Notes under the pieces: model-generated
Told to the model about the DNA's origin: nothing
The model's database searches: none
Seen by the model: only the letters and a program-made list of their open reading frames with translations
In this document: piece after piece, positions 43,551-57,264 of the stretch
Numbering within the stretch: the stretch's first letter is position 1
How the letters are laid out: each line of letters begins with the position of its first letter
Program-made: the position numbers and the translations under genes
NCBI RefSeq assembly: GCF_051020955.1
Contig: NC_135016.1
Span: forward strand, 13,684,501 to 13,748,500
DNA from: Megalopta genalis
Lineage: Eukaryota; Arthropoda; Insecta; Hymenoptera; Halictidae
Direction: 5' to 3'
DNA length: 64,000 nt

Positions 43551-44945
43551 GTGATAAAAATAAGGGATGTCATGAAGTTCAATAAACAGGATGTCGCACG
43601 TAACACATCTCACGATTTTCCAAGTACTTTCGATAATTTGACGAACAAATGTCTCGAACAAAAGTTGATCAATTTTTGATTGGCTATACAGTGCAATATA
43701 AAAATTTTCCAAACAAATTTCTTTTTTGCAATTGTCAATGTCACCGTCATTTTTTAAAATAGCATTTTATGTTTTTGACATAATAGCATTGTAGCACAAG
43801 CTACAAATCAAGACGTTTCAGATAAAATATCGTTTAAGATAAAAAGGCGTTAATATGTTCTGAAAATATAATAGATAGTGCTAATGTGACCTTTGACGAA
43901 ACAATTAGAACGAATAAAATACATATTTGATGACGAAATATCCGACTGCAGATTTGTATGAGAACTTATCAAGACAGATAAAGGAGTAACCTATAAATGA
44001 CAAACAGTTCTATGCAACAATAGACATTATATCAAATTGATCCCATTATTTGTTCACGTTGCCACATCGCGAAGACCGATTGATAAAGACAGATCTTTCC
44101 CACAGGCTCGATAGCAGAAACACAACTTCGCCCAAGCAAGTATGGCTTTCGTCTCTGTTCCTTTTATTGATTCCTTCTACGATATCCTTTCATTCTCCCT
44201 ACTCAAATGATAATGAAACGTGAAATCGTTCCTAATCCTTGGTCACTTATACTTTCACAATTAAAACTGTATTAACTAAATTTATTAATTTATAAGAAAT
44301 TGCTGATATCATCTTTATCGATGACTTTACACTAGACTAATAATAACTTATTAGATTTTCATTTAAAGGAACGATTTTTATTATGATTACAAATATTTCA
44401 TTATTTATTGTATGAACAGTGGATGACATTTTGACAAAACACCCTTAATGAAATTTTATTATTTACTAATTTCTTATCTCTGAAAATAAATTCTAATGAA
44501 AAGACGCCTAATCTTTAATTTATGCAACTTTCATTTACTGGAATATGAAATTACATGGTTTAAAAAACAAAGAACAACCCTATTTTCATTTAATAAGATG
44601 TTTAATATTGATTAGCCATGAATCTTTATGCAAAATAAGCTGTATCAATTACAAGCGATAGAAGTAAGAAGTTTCTCTCTTACTTCAATCATTTTAATAC
44701 GTTGGACATAATAAATTAATATTAAAAAATTCTTTCAATATTTAAAAACAATCGATTCTGCAATAATGTACATAATCTATGTACATAATTTCTATGCAAA
44801 GCAAGAGAAGTAAATTACTTCTTAAAAATATCAATTTACTCAAAGTAGTATAAAAATTATACAACATATAATTGCACCGTATGAAGTACTATATATAAAG
44901 GTATCAATCATTTCATATTTAAAAATGAAGCTAACTCTATTTGAT
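43551..44945. other. AT-rich DNA with two ACTGCGG-family termini
   Basis: Plus-orientation termini of the hairpin family near 43949 (CCGACTGCAGATTTGTATG) and 44607 (ATTAGCCATGAATCTTTATG). No gene; the 91-codon frame at 43437-43712 reads through the preceding MITE. Confidence 0.4.
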
Positions 44946-45006
44946 CTATGATCTCATTTGTAACTATAATATTATTATTAACTATATTATATATATATTA
45001 TAATAT

Positions 45007-45056
<50 letters not shown>

Positions 45057-45180
45057 TATAATATTATTATATATATTATTATATATAATATTATTATTAT
45101 ATATATAATATAGATATATATATATACTATATTATATATATAATAATAATATTATAGTTAAAAATATATATATAACTCAT
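44946..45180. repeat. (AT)n tract with flanking inverted repeat
   Basis: (AT)n core at 45013-45055. Outer pair TAACTATAATATTATTATTA and TAATAATAATATTATAGTTA are exact complements around it, giving a possible 210-bp cruciform. Confidence 0.9.
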
Positions 45181-45440
45181 TATTAACTATAACATTTTAT
45201 AAAAGCGATTACTGCAATGTAAATCGATACAACACAAAACAAATAGTAAATTCAGTTATTTCAATTATCAGCTCTTTTCTCATAATTAGCTCCAAGAATG
45301 TGCAATATGCAAAATATGCAAGAAAAATATATATCTTTTATATCCTCTAATGATAAAACATAATTCGGTTAAAGTTTAATTTGTTCAGTTAATTTTTCTA
45401 CATTATACATTTGCATAAATTTCCGCAGTCTACTGATATT
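45181..45440. other. AT-rich DNA with one ACTGCGG-family terminus
   Basis: TTGCATAAATTTCCGCAGTC at 45411 is the minus-orientation terminus; the nearest plus terminus (44607) is 800 bp upstream, across the (AT)n block. Confidence 0.4.
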
Positions 45441-46075
45441 ACGGAGTGGCCAGGGGTTGAAATGACAACTGGCGCGCCAGTGTTGCGAATAGAAACGAAG
45501 CGATACGTTCGCCGCGCGATTTGTCGGCGAAGGAAATTGGCGATTAATTGCCAATGGATCTAATGCACCCGAAGCAATTTTCGCAAGTCAGTTGTTCTAG
45601 CCCGGGCCCGGTTCATTAGCGGCGGATTGAACGTCAGCCAGCGAGCGTGACACGCAGCCTTTCACCGTTTCGATAATGAGCATGCAAGAAAAGCCGGCCT
45701 CAGCCGCACGACCGTCCTCGTTACGCCGAATGAAGGAGACCGTAGACGTAGTCCCCGGAGGAATGAGACACGACAGGTCGCCGGACGACCCTACGCCGCG
45801 ACCTCTATGCATCTAAATTGGCTGCGCCCCCATTCGTCATGCAGCGGCTCGCTTCCCCCATTGATCGCTCGCGCACACTTCGTGGGAAGTGCTGCCCGAT
45901 CGTCCTACCTTTTTTGCATCTTCCTTCTCGGCATATCCTTCGGGCCGTTTCGAACGGTACACCCTGAGATCTCTCCGGTGTCCTCCTTTAGCGCGCCGCA
46001 CGGCTGCTACGAAATCCCCGAATCCGCGAAAAGCGATATGAAAACCTCGGATCTAATCTTCTAGGGTAAGCGTAT
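45440..46075. other. GC-rich island
   Basis: Frames 45597-45812 (minus) and 45807-46064 (plus) are domain-free. AATCTTCTAGGGTAAGCG at the end of the second frame has a GGTAAG donor-like word at the stop codon, probably chance. Confidence 0.35.
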
Positions 46076-47819
46076 CAATTACTGCGCCCATTAAAGTGAC
46101 GTACTGAGTTTTCGAGAAATTAAATAGCTTTTTTTCACCTATATTGCAATTCTGAATTGTGAATAATAATATATTATTCACAATAATATATTATTGTGAT
46201 TATTTATTATTATTATTATTGTGATAGATTATTGTGAATAAATATAATCTCAAAAATGCTTTTTTATTAAGAAATTAGAAGGTAAATGCCAGATAACAAC
46301 GAACTGACTTTCGTTCGATGTAGAAATATGTTAGAATTATTTGTCTTATCTGTATTTATTTATTAACTCGTTCAATATTTCATAGATGCCAGTGTTGTAT
46401 TTTCAGAACTTGGAGCTAACTAACTTTGACTTGGAGGTAACATATCTAAATAAATATTCCCAATCAATCCGTTATTAATTCGAATTTTTCTTATAATTTT
46501 TTAATGATCTTTAAGCTTACGTTTGTATGACGTTCTTTTCGCATTTTCGCTGGTCGAATATGCTGATACTGTTTGGCTAAGAAAATCTGGGACACCTTGT
46601 ATAAGTACGAGATTTTTCATAAATGAGATATATAAATAACACGAAATATTTAACAAAGTATACATAACAGTTTCTGAGCTAATTACTGTGTCCTTAAAAA
46701 CATGAAAAGTTAAATTACTTGAAATAAAAAGGTATATCTAAGAAGTGGAAGAAAATTAATAATATCTAAAATCAAATATCTGTTATCCAATATTTTCATG
46801 GAATATAAAGATATATAATAATAAAAAAACAGTTAAAAATTTCTTTAATAAAAAATTATATACATAGGAAGAAGCATGATTTTAAGCATAGAAATTCAAT
46901 CTACATTTTCATTCGGATTCTTCTAATTCAGTTTTATCCTTCCAAACATTAATTCGTATAAGCAGCAATTGAATCGTTTCTTCTGAAAATGATTTTGATA
47001 TTTTATTTACCTTTTCCCTCATATTCGTTATTAATGGATCTAAAGCGAGTAACAGCCTATTTCTAATCAAGGAATTGAAATAATATTCAATTACTGTAAT
47101 TAGTAGTTATATATAATAGAATGATATATATTAGAGTAATATTAAATTTTATTCAACCTGTTTAAAATATCAGAGTTACATTTCAGTTTGAAATATACTC
47201 GTTCACGATTTAGACGAGAACTCCATATTTTGCTTCGTAATTCTGCAGCTTCCTCCCTTAGCTGTCCAAATTGTATAAACGGCGTTTTGAATGATTACTT
47301 TACCATGCGTTAATACCTTCTGAACTGTGGGAATCATCGCATTCCATTCTCTATCGCAAGAGAAAGAAATACCGAACCACAGTTTTTAGTGCGTCACTCA
47401 CGAATACACGCAGAGCAATCAATGTTTCGAAGTCGTGAACAGTTTCCACGTTTATGACATTTCAAGACAGAATGCAGTTACATTGTTCGGATGCCGAGCT
47501 AGCGGAGCGTGATCATTAGTTACTATCGTAATCCGATTCCTCGCCAACAAAAATGTTTCTAACTTCCCGGTTAGCAGCTGTTAACAGCCGATTCTTTTTT
47601 CCGAAAGAAAGTTAAGACTTCTCTCTTCAAAATGTGACCAAAATGAACACTGTATTCCGTTAAATTCATAATTAAAAAATATAATATATATAATTATATA
47701 ATAATATAATATATATAAAATAATAATATATAATATAATATAATAATATATATATATTAAGTATATTCTATTAAGTACAAAAATATGAGAGATACAAAAG
47801 TATGCCATGACATAAGTTT
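46076..47819. other. AT-rich DNA, one solo MITE end
   Basis: TTGGCTAAGAAAATCTGGGACACCTTGTATAAG near 46575 carries the GGGACACCYTGTATA end of the 6.2-kb element together with its GGCTAAGAA flank word. (AT)n-rich block at 47680-47760. No gene. Confidence 0.4.
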
Positions 47820-49320
47820 AGTGCGTAGCGAGTACATCGAATTTAACCCCTCGTCATTTAATTTAAAAAACCCGAACGAATATAAACGATGATAAGGGTC
47901 CAGAATGACTCGAAGGTGGGCCATTTTGCAACCGATGTGGTCGCGCTCAAAATGAAGAAATAGTAAAAACGATCACAGTAAATCACAGCCCATACGCTTA
48001 AATAACTATTAGCGAGTGAGATTTTCATTATGGTGGCAGCTTCAACAAATGACATTTTTCCGCTTTCCCGGGGCGGAAACCCCACTCCGCGCCGCGGCCA
48101 CCGTAATCCGATTAAGAAGGGTTAACACGGCGACTCGCCCAGCATTTCCTTAGGAGACGCGAAAATCTGCCAGCTGTTCGAAGTCGATCAAAAGATTCAT
48201 CCTATGTCATCCCGCATAATTATCGAAATCAGCACGCGTCCCCCATCAGCAGAGGATCCCAGATCCCGGCAGCGGAAGATGAAAGAGCGAGCGGCCACGG
48301 GACTGTCAGGTCTCCCTTGTCTGATTTCGACTTACTAGACACGGTTTATCGGGCAGCATTGTGTTAACGTGCGACCTAAGACAAGGTGTTTCGTTTCTCG
48401 CCCGGCTGACAAAGGGCAGCAGTACCGGCACAACAAAGCCTCTCCACCGCAGCGGCGAACCCCGAAGACGACCGGGTGAAAGACGGAGCGCGGTCCTCCC
48501 TTTTCCGTCTCTGTTCCACGTCGATTCCGTTCCCGGTCTGCTCGCGGCGCGGCGGCGCGTCGGCGGCGCGCGTAAAACCTTTTCTCCGGCGAGATGTCAC
48601 TTATTAATTCTCCCATTCTCTCGAAGCCAGCGAAATGAATAGCGGGAGCTGACCGGTGCCGGGAACCCCGCCCCCTACGAATCGGCCGCTGGCGGAATTC
48701 TTTCGGTGAGAAAAGACAGAAGGTGGACAGGAACGAGACGTATCCCGCAGGACAGCCGGTGGAAAGGTCAAAGGATCCTCCGGCTACCTGACCGTCCTTC
48801 CCTCCGAGATCGTCAGGTAGAGCCAGCGAGCTCCTCTGCGAGCCCGGTCGCCTCTTTTCACCGGGGCCGCGCGACGATTAATAACCTTTTTTCTTTTTCC
48901 ATTCGGGTCCATTCTATTCTGGAAAGGGGTGAGCCGGCCGGCCACGAGGAAACACGAGGAAGCCACCGTTTATGGAAAAACCACAAATTTCGAGCAGCCG
49001 ACGAGCGGCCCTATGGGGGGAACGAGGCTGCGGGCCGTGGACCGACCGAGGACCCCCGCTGATCACTTTTTGAAGAATTCCCCGATGGTACTCATCGTCT
49101 TCGTCGGCGCACCTTACGGCTTTGATATATAGATTTTTCGCGAGCTGACGTCATGGGAAATTGAAACTCGTAAATCCAATGGCTGGAATGCGCTCGAGCC
49201 GGAATTTCTGTACGGTATTGTCCGTCATTTTTGTCGGGCTTGTTTTAACCCTCGTCCGGCTATCGTTTTTCCAACTTAACACGTTCGCTGGCAGCGTCGC
49301 ACGTGTGTCGTGAATGGAAT
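47820..49320. other. Large GC-rich island
   Basis: About 1.5 kb, the longest GC-rich block. Overlapping frames on both strands (48335-48616, 48361-48642, 48706-49062) rich in Arg/Pro/Gly/Ser. GCGGCGCGGCGGCGCGTCGG (48544) is a simple GC repeat. TTAACCCCTCGTCATTTAA (47849) and AAGAAGGGTTAA (48113) could be decayed ends of another TTAA element. A candidate promoter region on composition only. Confidence 0.4.
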
Positions 49321-50440
49321 ACGGCAGGCGATAAAGAATTTGTTTATAATAAAGTAGAGGAGACCGGAGCTAGAAGTTACGATTTTGAGAGAACATGAAA
49401 ATTGACTACGAAATAATGCAATTACTTTTTTCGTTTCTGACTATAATTTATTGTTAAATTTATTCTACTTTAAGATCGTCAACTCAAATTTAATATATTG
49501 TAATTAGTTTTTCATAGAAACTCGCTTTTTTGTGGTCAATTCAAGCGGATCTTTTTACCCCGTCGTGGGGCGCGAGTTGTTAACGCTCTGGGATAATTGT
49601 TACTAAGAAATAAAGGTTATTTTCTAATGAGATATTTCATTCTTCGATGAAGTAAAACGCTATTTTATTAATAAAGGTGGTTTTTCAACTTCAGAGTAAC
49701 AGAAATACATATATATTTTTGAAAGAAAAAAATATAATGTCTTAGGCACAAATGTTAATGTAGTAAAATGAAAATAATAATTTAATATTATGATAATTTC
49801 GGAACAACTTTAGTTAAATCTAATAAAAATAATCTTCTTAACGATAACAATTAGATATCGTTGAACGACTCGACAGAATCACAGTTCAGACAAATATATG
49901 ATAGAGCGTTTTTAATATCGATTAAGTTAACGAAATATGTTAACGAAGTTTTCGCCACCTTATGAATATTAATTCAATTACCATTCTTAGCTAATTAAAA
50001 TTAAATCTTCTTAGAGTGAACACGAATATACGAAACGAGAATAATTTATTTATCAGTTTGATAATTTCATATCATAATATTTTAATTTAGGAATATGTAA
50101 AATACTTGATTAAATTATAAGTATTGAGTAGAAATATTTCGATCGATTAGTTTATTTATACAATACTCCCACACTTTCACCTACTCATCATGCACCCTGA
50201 CTATCAAATTCATTCGCAGGTCACTCATAATGTTTCGCATTTATTCACGCTCTGTGGTTTTTGGAAAACCAACTCTACATATATGACGATCACGATTTTG
50301 TATTTCATTCAAAGAACATCCAATTAATTTTATGAATAGTTGTGACACGTAGCGCGAAATTTAGCTAATTAACGTAACTGTGAAAAAGGTCATAGTGCAA
50401 GGGGTTAATTAGATATTGTTAATACTAGGTGTATGCACAT
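49321..50440. other. AT-rich DNA, no gene seen
   Basis: No open frame of 60 codons. TAGTGCAAGGGGTTAATT at 50391 resembles a right end of the TTAA-3 family (GTGCAAAGGGTTAA) without a visible left end. Confidence 0.4.
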
Positions 50441-50930
50441 TTCGAAAAGGCGGAAACGATTCTAAAAAGGTACAATTAAGGGCTAATGCCCACAAATACT
50501 TCTTTTCTGCTGCCACTGAAGATCAATGCTTCCACTTCAATGGCGAGTATCCCCTTTCCGCGCATTGAAGTCACCGGCGCGCATTGAAATCGCCGACAGC
50601 GGCGCATCGAAGCACTTCCATTACGAACGACTTCGCTTTCATTATGCAAGAATCGACCGCGTAATAAATTTTCATTCTTCGTTACGCGATACCTCGCCTC
50701 TTCGTGGATATATCCCCGCGTTCGAGAAAGCCCGCAAAAAATGTTTCATAATTCTCTATTTACGAACATAGGTAACCGGCGTCGTCACGCCTGTCCACGG
50801 ATCATCAATATCAATCAAGTCTTCGAGAAACGAGGCAGCGCGAAACAATGCAACGATCCCAGGCATTGTCGAGCAGAGCTGAGTAACCTTTCACATAAAT
50901 TGAAACAAAATTATTCAGAAAACTGAGAAT
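50440..50930. other. GC-richer patch
   Basis: Contains GCGCATTGAAGTCACCGGCG and GCGCATTGAAATCGCCGACA, a 20-bp direct repeat (50558 and 50578). Frames at 50526-50771 and 50741-50926 are unsupported. Confidence 0.35.
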
Positions 50931-52135
50931 ATTGTTTAAAAATTTCGAAATCATATATTATCCATCTTTGTAACAATATCGCAGTGCCGTATGAAATATC
51001 TGGTTTACAGTATTAAGTAAATAAATAAATAATTCATATTTTCTCAGGAGAATGTTATTAGGAGGTACTGTTTTGTTTAGTGCTCGAATCGTGTGCACGT
51101 ATTATTTACTATTTACACTAAAATTCATATATTCATTATTTTTCTCATTACTTATTTATACTATTTTTACTCGGACTTATTATTTCATATATTATTTATT
51201 TATATTGTACACGATTTATACCCCGATAATTATTAAATGCTTTCTACAGATATCGAAGTGTTAAATTTAGAAATAAAAATTGTTTTCCTCCATTAGCTGT
51301 TGTTTTTAAGAAATTTAATTTTGGGATGCAATGGTATTTTTAATATGAAACGGTTTTCTGTGCTTTTTCACAGTGAGCATATCTCTCTGCAGAAATCATG
51401 TACGTACATATATTATAATAAAATCACGGATATTTCCCTAGATAATTTTCGATTCATATTGAAATCTGTAATATTCATATTCAATGAAGTATTCTTCATA
51501 TAAAAATTGTAGAGGTAATACACGACAACGATTTTTTTCAATAGATAAAGTATCCTTTTGTATGTACTGTATTGTAGAAGAAGTCTCTATTATTTATATT
51601 TCTTTTCGTAATAAATAAACTGTTGGTATAAACAAAATAAACATTTTCTCTATCAAATACAAAAAAATAAAGTTAAACAGAAATTCATTTACTCTTTTAA
51701 TAATTATTTGTATACGATTCTCACACTGGCTAACACTTGTTCCCACAACATTTGTTTCTTCATTTTAAAGAATTTAAATAAATTTAAAAGTCAACTTTAT
51801 AATGTTATAATTGTACATTGTACGTTGTAATCATATTCCATGAGAAGCCTGCTACCTTTTTATGAGCAAACGTGACACCATAGTTATTGATATATAAATA
51901 AGCATGGTTTTAATTGTATTATTATTTTATTATTACTGCTATTATTATTATTATCACTATTATTAAAAAAGCAGAAATTTGATGTTTTAAGAAATTAAAA
52001 CGTCATTTGGCCCGTCGATGCTAATTAAATAAATAAACCAACGAATTATAATTATTTAAAAATCACACAACTATATTCTTATGCTTTCCCACATCTTCAC
52101 CACTTCATGCCGCACCTGCTTCGCTATCTCATAAA
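50931..52135. other. AT-rich DNA, no gene seen
   Basis: Frames at 51052-51264 and 51300-51503 are Phe/Ile/Tyr-rich from base composition. (ATT)n run at 51920-51970. Confidence 0.45.
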
Positions 52136-52961
52136 ACTACACATCTACTATTACTAAAGGAAAGTTCATTAACACTATTGCAATCGAAGAAATAAGAGCA
52201 ATGGGAACAATCCAAGTAAAAAGTCGCTTTTCCCGAACGCCGCTATGAAGTCCACGAACATGGCCAAGCCGTTCAATGGGGTTCGCCGTAGCTCGGTCAG
52301 CGAGAGCCACTAAATCTCCATAAACAAATTTTCTCGCGCAATTTCGCACAAAGGGGCACGCAGGACGACGACGCGGCCGGTCGGCCGGCGAGATTTACGA
52401 TATTATTCATTACTTATTTCGAGAAAGAATGGAGCAGAAGAAAACGAGGGAGAATAAGCTGAAATATATCTCTTTCGCCACTTTTGACGCGAGCCGACGC
52501 AGCCGAGTAGCAGCGAGTATAATCGAGAAGCAGGTAGTCGTATATCGGGCCCGGATGAATAATATTGCGGGTCCTGGTGATCGTGTCCGTGGAAAGATGC
52601 ATATACGTTGAAGAACGAGGGAAGAGGAGGAAGATCGCTGGGAAGCGAGGGTGTCGCGATACCCCGCTGGGCGCTGATGGAGCCCTGGGTCCTAGGGGTC
52701 CCGGGTGCACGATTTCGGTAATTAGCTTTTTCGTTCAGTGCCAATTACGCCGCGACTGATTTACATACGCCCGGCCCTGGAACCCACTTGCCCGATACCA
52801 CCGACGCGACTAATGAAGGCAGCTTTCCTATTTGACGGATGTCTCCCGCATATTTGATAGCGCAGCGACCGGCGCACGGTGGGCCCCAAACGCCGAAACG
52901 ACGAGCAAGACTCGATTTTTCGAACCGGCGGATATTGCGGTTCAAATGAATGGTAATATCA
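52136..52961. other. GC-rich island
   Basis: The minus frame 52137-52349 (GTG start) ends with a hydrophobic stretch (WIVPIALISSIAIVLM), but an alternative frame over the same DNA is also open, so a membrane protein exon is not established. Overlapping frames 52403-52744 and 52414-52710 (minus) and 52429-52611 (plus). GTCGCGATACCCCGCTGGGC at 52653 belongs to the shared GC-island motif. Confidence 0.35.
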
Positions 52962-53158
52962 AGATCGCGGATCTTTATGCGAAATAAAAATTCTTCGTCT
53001 CGAGTGCAACAAATTGGAGCTGAAGAAAACATCTATTTTCATTCTCGACACTTTCAACCAGTTGAAATCGATGGAATAGGGATGTCTTGCGTTCAATGTG
53101 TTCTATTCGACAATTGTTGTTTAATTTTTGTCAATTATGCATAAAATCCGCAGTCCAG
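52962..53158. mobile_element. ACTGCGG-family hairpin element, best copy
   Basis: Left end AGATCGCGGATCTTTATGCG followed by AAATAAAAATTC; right end read inward CTGGACTGCGGATTTTATGC. TAATATCA (52954-52961) and TAACATCA (53159-53166) flank it, a probable 8-bp target duplication with one change, which would suit a hAT-type element. 197 bp, no coding capacity. Other copies and solo ends are scattered through the window. Confidence 0.8.
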
Positions 53159-53166
53159 TAACATCA

Positions 53167-55020
53167 TTGAATAATACCTCAAAGCATGCGAAAAAATAAA
53201 CATCGACAAGGAAATGTTATTACTATTAAATCGTGACTTTAATTTGACTTTTATTGATTCGAATTGTTTGGGATGAGGTACGATTTTTTGATACTATGTT
53301 TAATTTTTGTACATCGAAGGAGTTTTTGTTGAATTGAAAATGGTTCTTTTGTGATTTAGTTCTATTTTCACAACCCTACAGGAGAATTTTCTTTTATAAT
53401 ATAACTAATTTTATATTTATTTTATATGTATTTATTTTATATTTTATATTTATAACAACTAATTTTCTTTTATAATAACAAATTTGCCGAGCGTGCCTTA
53501 ATTCTCTTATTGCACGGAAAGTAATCTTGAATATGTGCACAATAATATCCTGATAACTGAACTTGCTCTTGTTTGCTCGAAGAAAAAGATTTTCATGTTT
53601 TTAATGAAAAAGTGATAGTAGATACAGCAACTCAGGCGACTCCGTTATTACTTAGCTGCTTCACTCCACATAATTAACTTACAAAGAGACGTCCCCAGCC
53701 GTAACACTCACTTTTTGAAGACATTTTGCACAATAGTTGAGCTCGTAAAATTGAATCAAATGATAGCCGGTTATTGGGTGCAGACGGCTTATAGTTTTTG
53801 GGATATTTAATGTTAAATTTGTTAGTAACGAAAGGTTATATGATAGTGAAGGTTATGATAAATAAATTATGTCATTTTTTTACTTAAAAATATTCTCGCA
53901 GTTGTTATTTTCAATGATATTGTTACATTAAAAACACATATTAATATCTCATAAGTGAAAATGGCTCACGTCGATAAAAATTAAAAATAAAACCTTAAAT
54001 ATTGAAATACTACCAATACTCTTAAAATTCACTATTTTATTAAAATAATGTATTCGTTATCAATTAAAAGTTGATCGGAAAATTAAGTTTACATTAGATT
54101 CGTGGTCAGTGACTTTGAAAACCGCAATATAAAGTGTTTAAAATATTAAAACCGTGAAGATATTAAAATGTACCAAGAATGTTGGTGTATTAATTTCAAT
54201 TTATTAAAATTTCTAATGGAAGAAAGAAAATTTGGCTCGATTGTCTTGCAATCGTTGCAAAACGTTTTTATTGCACATAAAAACCCACAATCTACTGATA
54301 GTTATGTAACATCTAAAGCTGATTAACATCGCTAATAAATTGAATAAATAAAATGAATAAATTAATAAATGATAAAATAAATAATGAATGATAATAATAA
54401 ATAAATGATAAATGATAATGATAATTAATAATAAATAATTAATAATAAATAAATGATAAATAGTAATAAATAAATAATAAATAAATGATAAATGATGAAT
54501 AAATTAATAAATAAAAATAAATAAATGAATAAATAAATTGAATAAAAACAACAGCACAGTGCAAAAAATTCATTTAAAAAATTGACGTCGACGTTGCTAA
54601 ACAAAAATTGACCATTGTTGCTTGCACCGTTGCATCGTTGCTTATTAAAAAATTAACCATTTCAACGTTGCCATAACTATTGGTATACCTATTTCATAGC
54701 AATTATTTTATAGCAGTATTTTATACTAAATAAAAAAACTCTAACTCGGATCACAAAATGTCTGAAAAACCGATAAAACATCGTAGAATATTTAAACAAC
54801 GTACGCATATAGTATCCATATAACCATACAACCTGCACATAGTGGTCTCTTTATAAAAGTTAACAAAAAAAGAAATACAATAGAAAATATACGCACAGTT
54901 AAGAGACCTAAAAGGACGTTAGCTACCAGAACCGCGCAGATATTGGCACTTCCCACTCGTAATTTAAATAACACGACAGCTAACGCGTGAAAAACTCGTT
55001 GCAGCAGATTGCCCGGCCCA
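53167..55020. other. AT-rich DNA, includes (ATAA)n tract
   Basis: 54340-54550 is a run of AATAAATAA / AATGATAAATGATAA units. CACATAAAAACCCACAATCT at 54276 is a diverged minus-orientation terminus of the ACTGCGG family. The hydrophobic 79-codon minus frame at 54792-55031 has no recognisable family. Confidence 0.45.
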
Positions 55021-55260
55021 TATTCCATCACATTACAACGTCGTAAACGTTAGCTAAATTGGCAACAACTTTTCAAATACCTATAATTTCTGAGGAACCC
55101 GCGTTCTAGCTGGAAGCAAATCAGCTGCGCCGTTGCCCGGCGAGCCGCGTGGAGTTACGTGATATTTCAGGTATACATATTGTATATTGGAAGCAGTCGA
55201 TCGACCTGGGCCTAAGCGAGGCACAATGGGGCAAGTGGCTCCCGAAAGCGGTAGAAAACA
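55021..55260. other. Small GC-rich patch
   Basis: AGCTGCGCCGTTGCCCGGCG and neighbours. No open frame supported. Confidence 0.3.
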
Positions 55261-56520
55261 TTTTCTGACGTTTTATATTTATGTTCAACTTTTTGATAAT
55301 TTACGACAACACTGAATAAATAGAAATCATCTTCTAACAACATTTATAAATAAAAATGCAATTATATAGAATACAACAGTCGAAGGTTTGAAAATCAATA
55401 TACCACCATTAACAATTAATTTACAGCCAATGCAAATTAATTAACAATTAGTTATGAACAAATTAATAACAATTTAACAACAAATGAGCAACCAATTGAA
55501 AAACTGATTTGTAGATCTTGTAATTATATATCTTCTTACTAATACGAAACATTTAATACAATTGTATTTTTAATAACGCCTGTAAATAACAAGATAGTTA
55601 TGGGACACAGATATTACGTCATAAGTGTTCAATATGCAATATAAATAAATTTTGAAAAAATGTATTTCTGGTACTGTTAGACATTTTCGTATGAAACACC
55701 TGTAACGTACACTGGCTTCAATCATTATAAAACCACTCTAACCACATCATTAGCACTTAGTAGCAGCTAGTTTTTTTCTGGTTGAAGTCTTAACTTCAAT
55801 TAGGCACTGAATTCTACTGAATATGTATTAAAAAACGAGAATGAAAATAAAGGAATTAAATGACGTATAAGTCGATAAAAATTTATATAATAAAAATAAA
55901 ACATTGCAGAATTGAAATGAATGTCTAGTAGATTTATTCCCATCATCAATTAGTTAAATTAAGAAAATAACAGCACTGTAAACAACAATTTTATACATTG
56001 CTCAAAAAGCATTACAGCATAGAAAAATTTTCGATAAGAATTGGCCAACTTTGACAGACGAGAATTCCGCGAAAAATCATCGTAGCAAGGGTTACTTTAA
56101 AGTGTTGTAATTTCGCGAAGAAAATTCGCAGCCAAGTTTCTTTTCTTTCAAATTGAAGGAGAAGGATTGAACTTTATTCTGCTATAAACAACATCTCCGA
56201 CAAAAATTTTACAAAGTCGCCGCATTTCGTCAAACTTGGCAATTTACAACGTGACAAACATAGCCTCACATTTAAAGAGTTACATTGGTGAGGGTGCATC
56301 GAACTTAAAATTCAGAAAGACTATGTTAAAGTAGAGCTTCCAAGCTTTAATTTGAAAGAAATATCTTCCTCCTACGACCATTTTTCGCGGAGTTATCGTT
56401 TGTCGAAGTTGGCCAAGTTTTATCCATCTATGCTATTATTTTTTTCGAGCAGCATCAAAGTAGGTGTGCATCTTTTTTCATTAATAATTAATCAAAGTGA
56501 AAAAATATTATACGAAAGTG
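55261..56520. other. AT-rich DNA, no gene seen
   Basis: 55410-55490 contains loose AATTAATAACAATTTAACAAC repeats. The 62-codon frame at 56352-56540 is unsupported. Confidence 0.4.
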
Positions 56521-57190
56521 TGATCCAAATGCTCAGTTGACCACGCGTCTTTTTACCGCATTTGGGTGCCTCTCGGCCCACTGTGCGACGTTAGGTTTTA
56601 CGTGAAAGCGGGCCCCGTGGCTGTCGATTTCGTGGGGTAAATAGTTACCAGAAAAGAAGGCTGCCACCGGGTCGCCAGGGACGGCGGTGCCCCGCTGCGT
56701 AAAATTGTCTTTTGCCTTCCGCTAACCGCGACTCGCCTCGGACCCGAACCGTGTAATTATTCGAACGCTCGTAACTTATATCCACGTCATGTGGCCGGAG
56801 CAGATAGCCCTCGAAAGAATCGAAGATAGCGGATCGCTGCTCTTTTCTTGCTTTGGGACCGAAATTATTTAGCACCTGACTCACGCCGGCGCGGCGCGCT
56901 CTTCTGTTCCTCGTTTTTTCGTTCCTTCCGGCTACGCGGACCAAAATACATATATCCTTATGGACTTCACACTAGGCCTAGGACTCGTCGAATATTCTGG
57001 TCTACATTCCTTTCGCGCATAAAGATGTCGTATACGATGACAGTAACGCCGCGGCGACGGTCAACGGAGCTACTAAATTCTGGAGTTAACATTCAATTTC
57101 TAAACTGTAACATTTGTCGTTTTCTCAGCTGCGTTGTTGTTGTTGTAGATGTGCGTTTCTCTTTCAGCTTTGTCATTCACGCGAAGTGCT
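56521..57190. other. GC-rich island
   Basis: CGGTGCCCCGCTGCGTAAAA at 56685 belongs to the motif shared among GC islands. Frames 56645-56944 (minus) and 56848-57195 (plus) overlap and are unrecognised. Confidence 0.35.
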
Positions 57191-57264
57191 TGTAGACAGT
57201 CCGAATCGAACTGTAAATTATATGTTTAAAAATGGCGATATTTGTGGTCTTTTTATGTATTGAT

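Noticed and set aside
43437..43712. 91-codon minus-strand frame
   Set aside because: Its C-terminal half reads through the GGGACACCCTGT-ended MITE, so it is not a host gene.
47849..48124. TTAACCCCTCGTC...AGAAGGGTTAA as a further TTAA-MITE
   Set aside because: End similarity is limited to a few bases and the interior is GC-island sequence, so chance is likely.
49278..49595. TTAACACGTTCGCTGGCAGCG ... GCGAGTTGTTAA as TTAA-element ends
   Set aside because: The two ends do not form an inverted repeat beyond TTAAC.
52137..52349. Minus-strand frame with a hydrophobic C-terminal stretch that could be a membrane-protein exon
   Set aside because: A different register over the same DNA is also open and hydrophobic, the start is GTG, no convincing splice acceptor precedes it, and no receptor motif is present.
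54792..55031. Hydrophobic 79-codon minus-strand frame
   Set aside because: Hydrophobicity follows from AT-rich codons; no family motif and no splice or promoter context.
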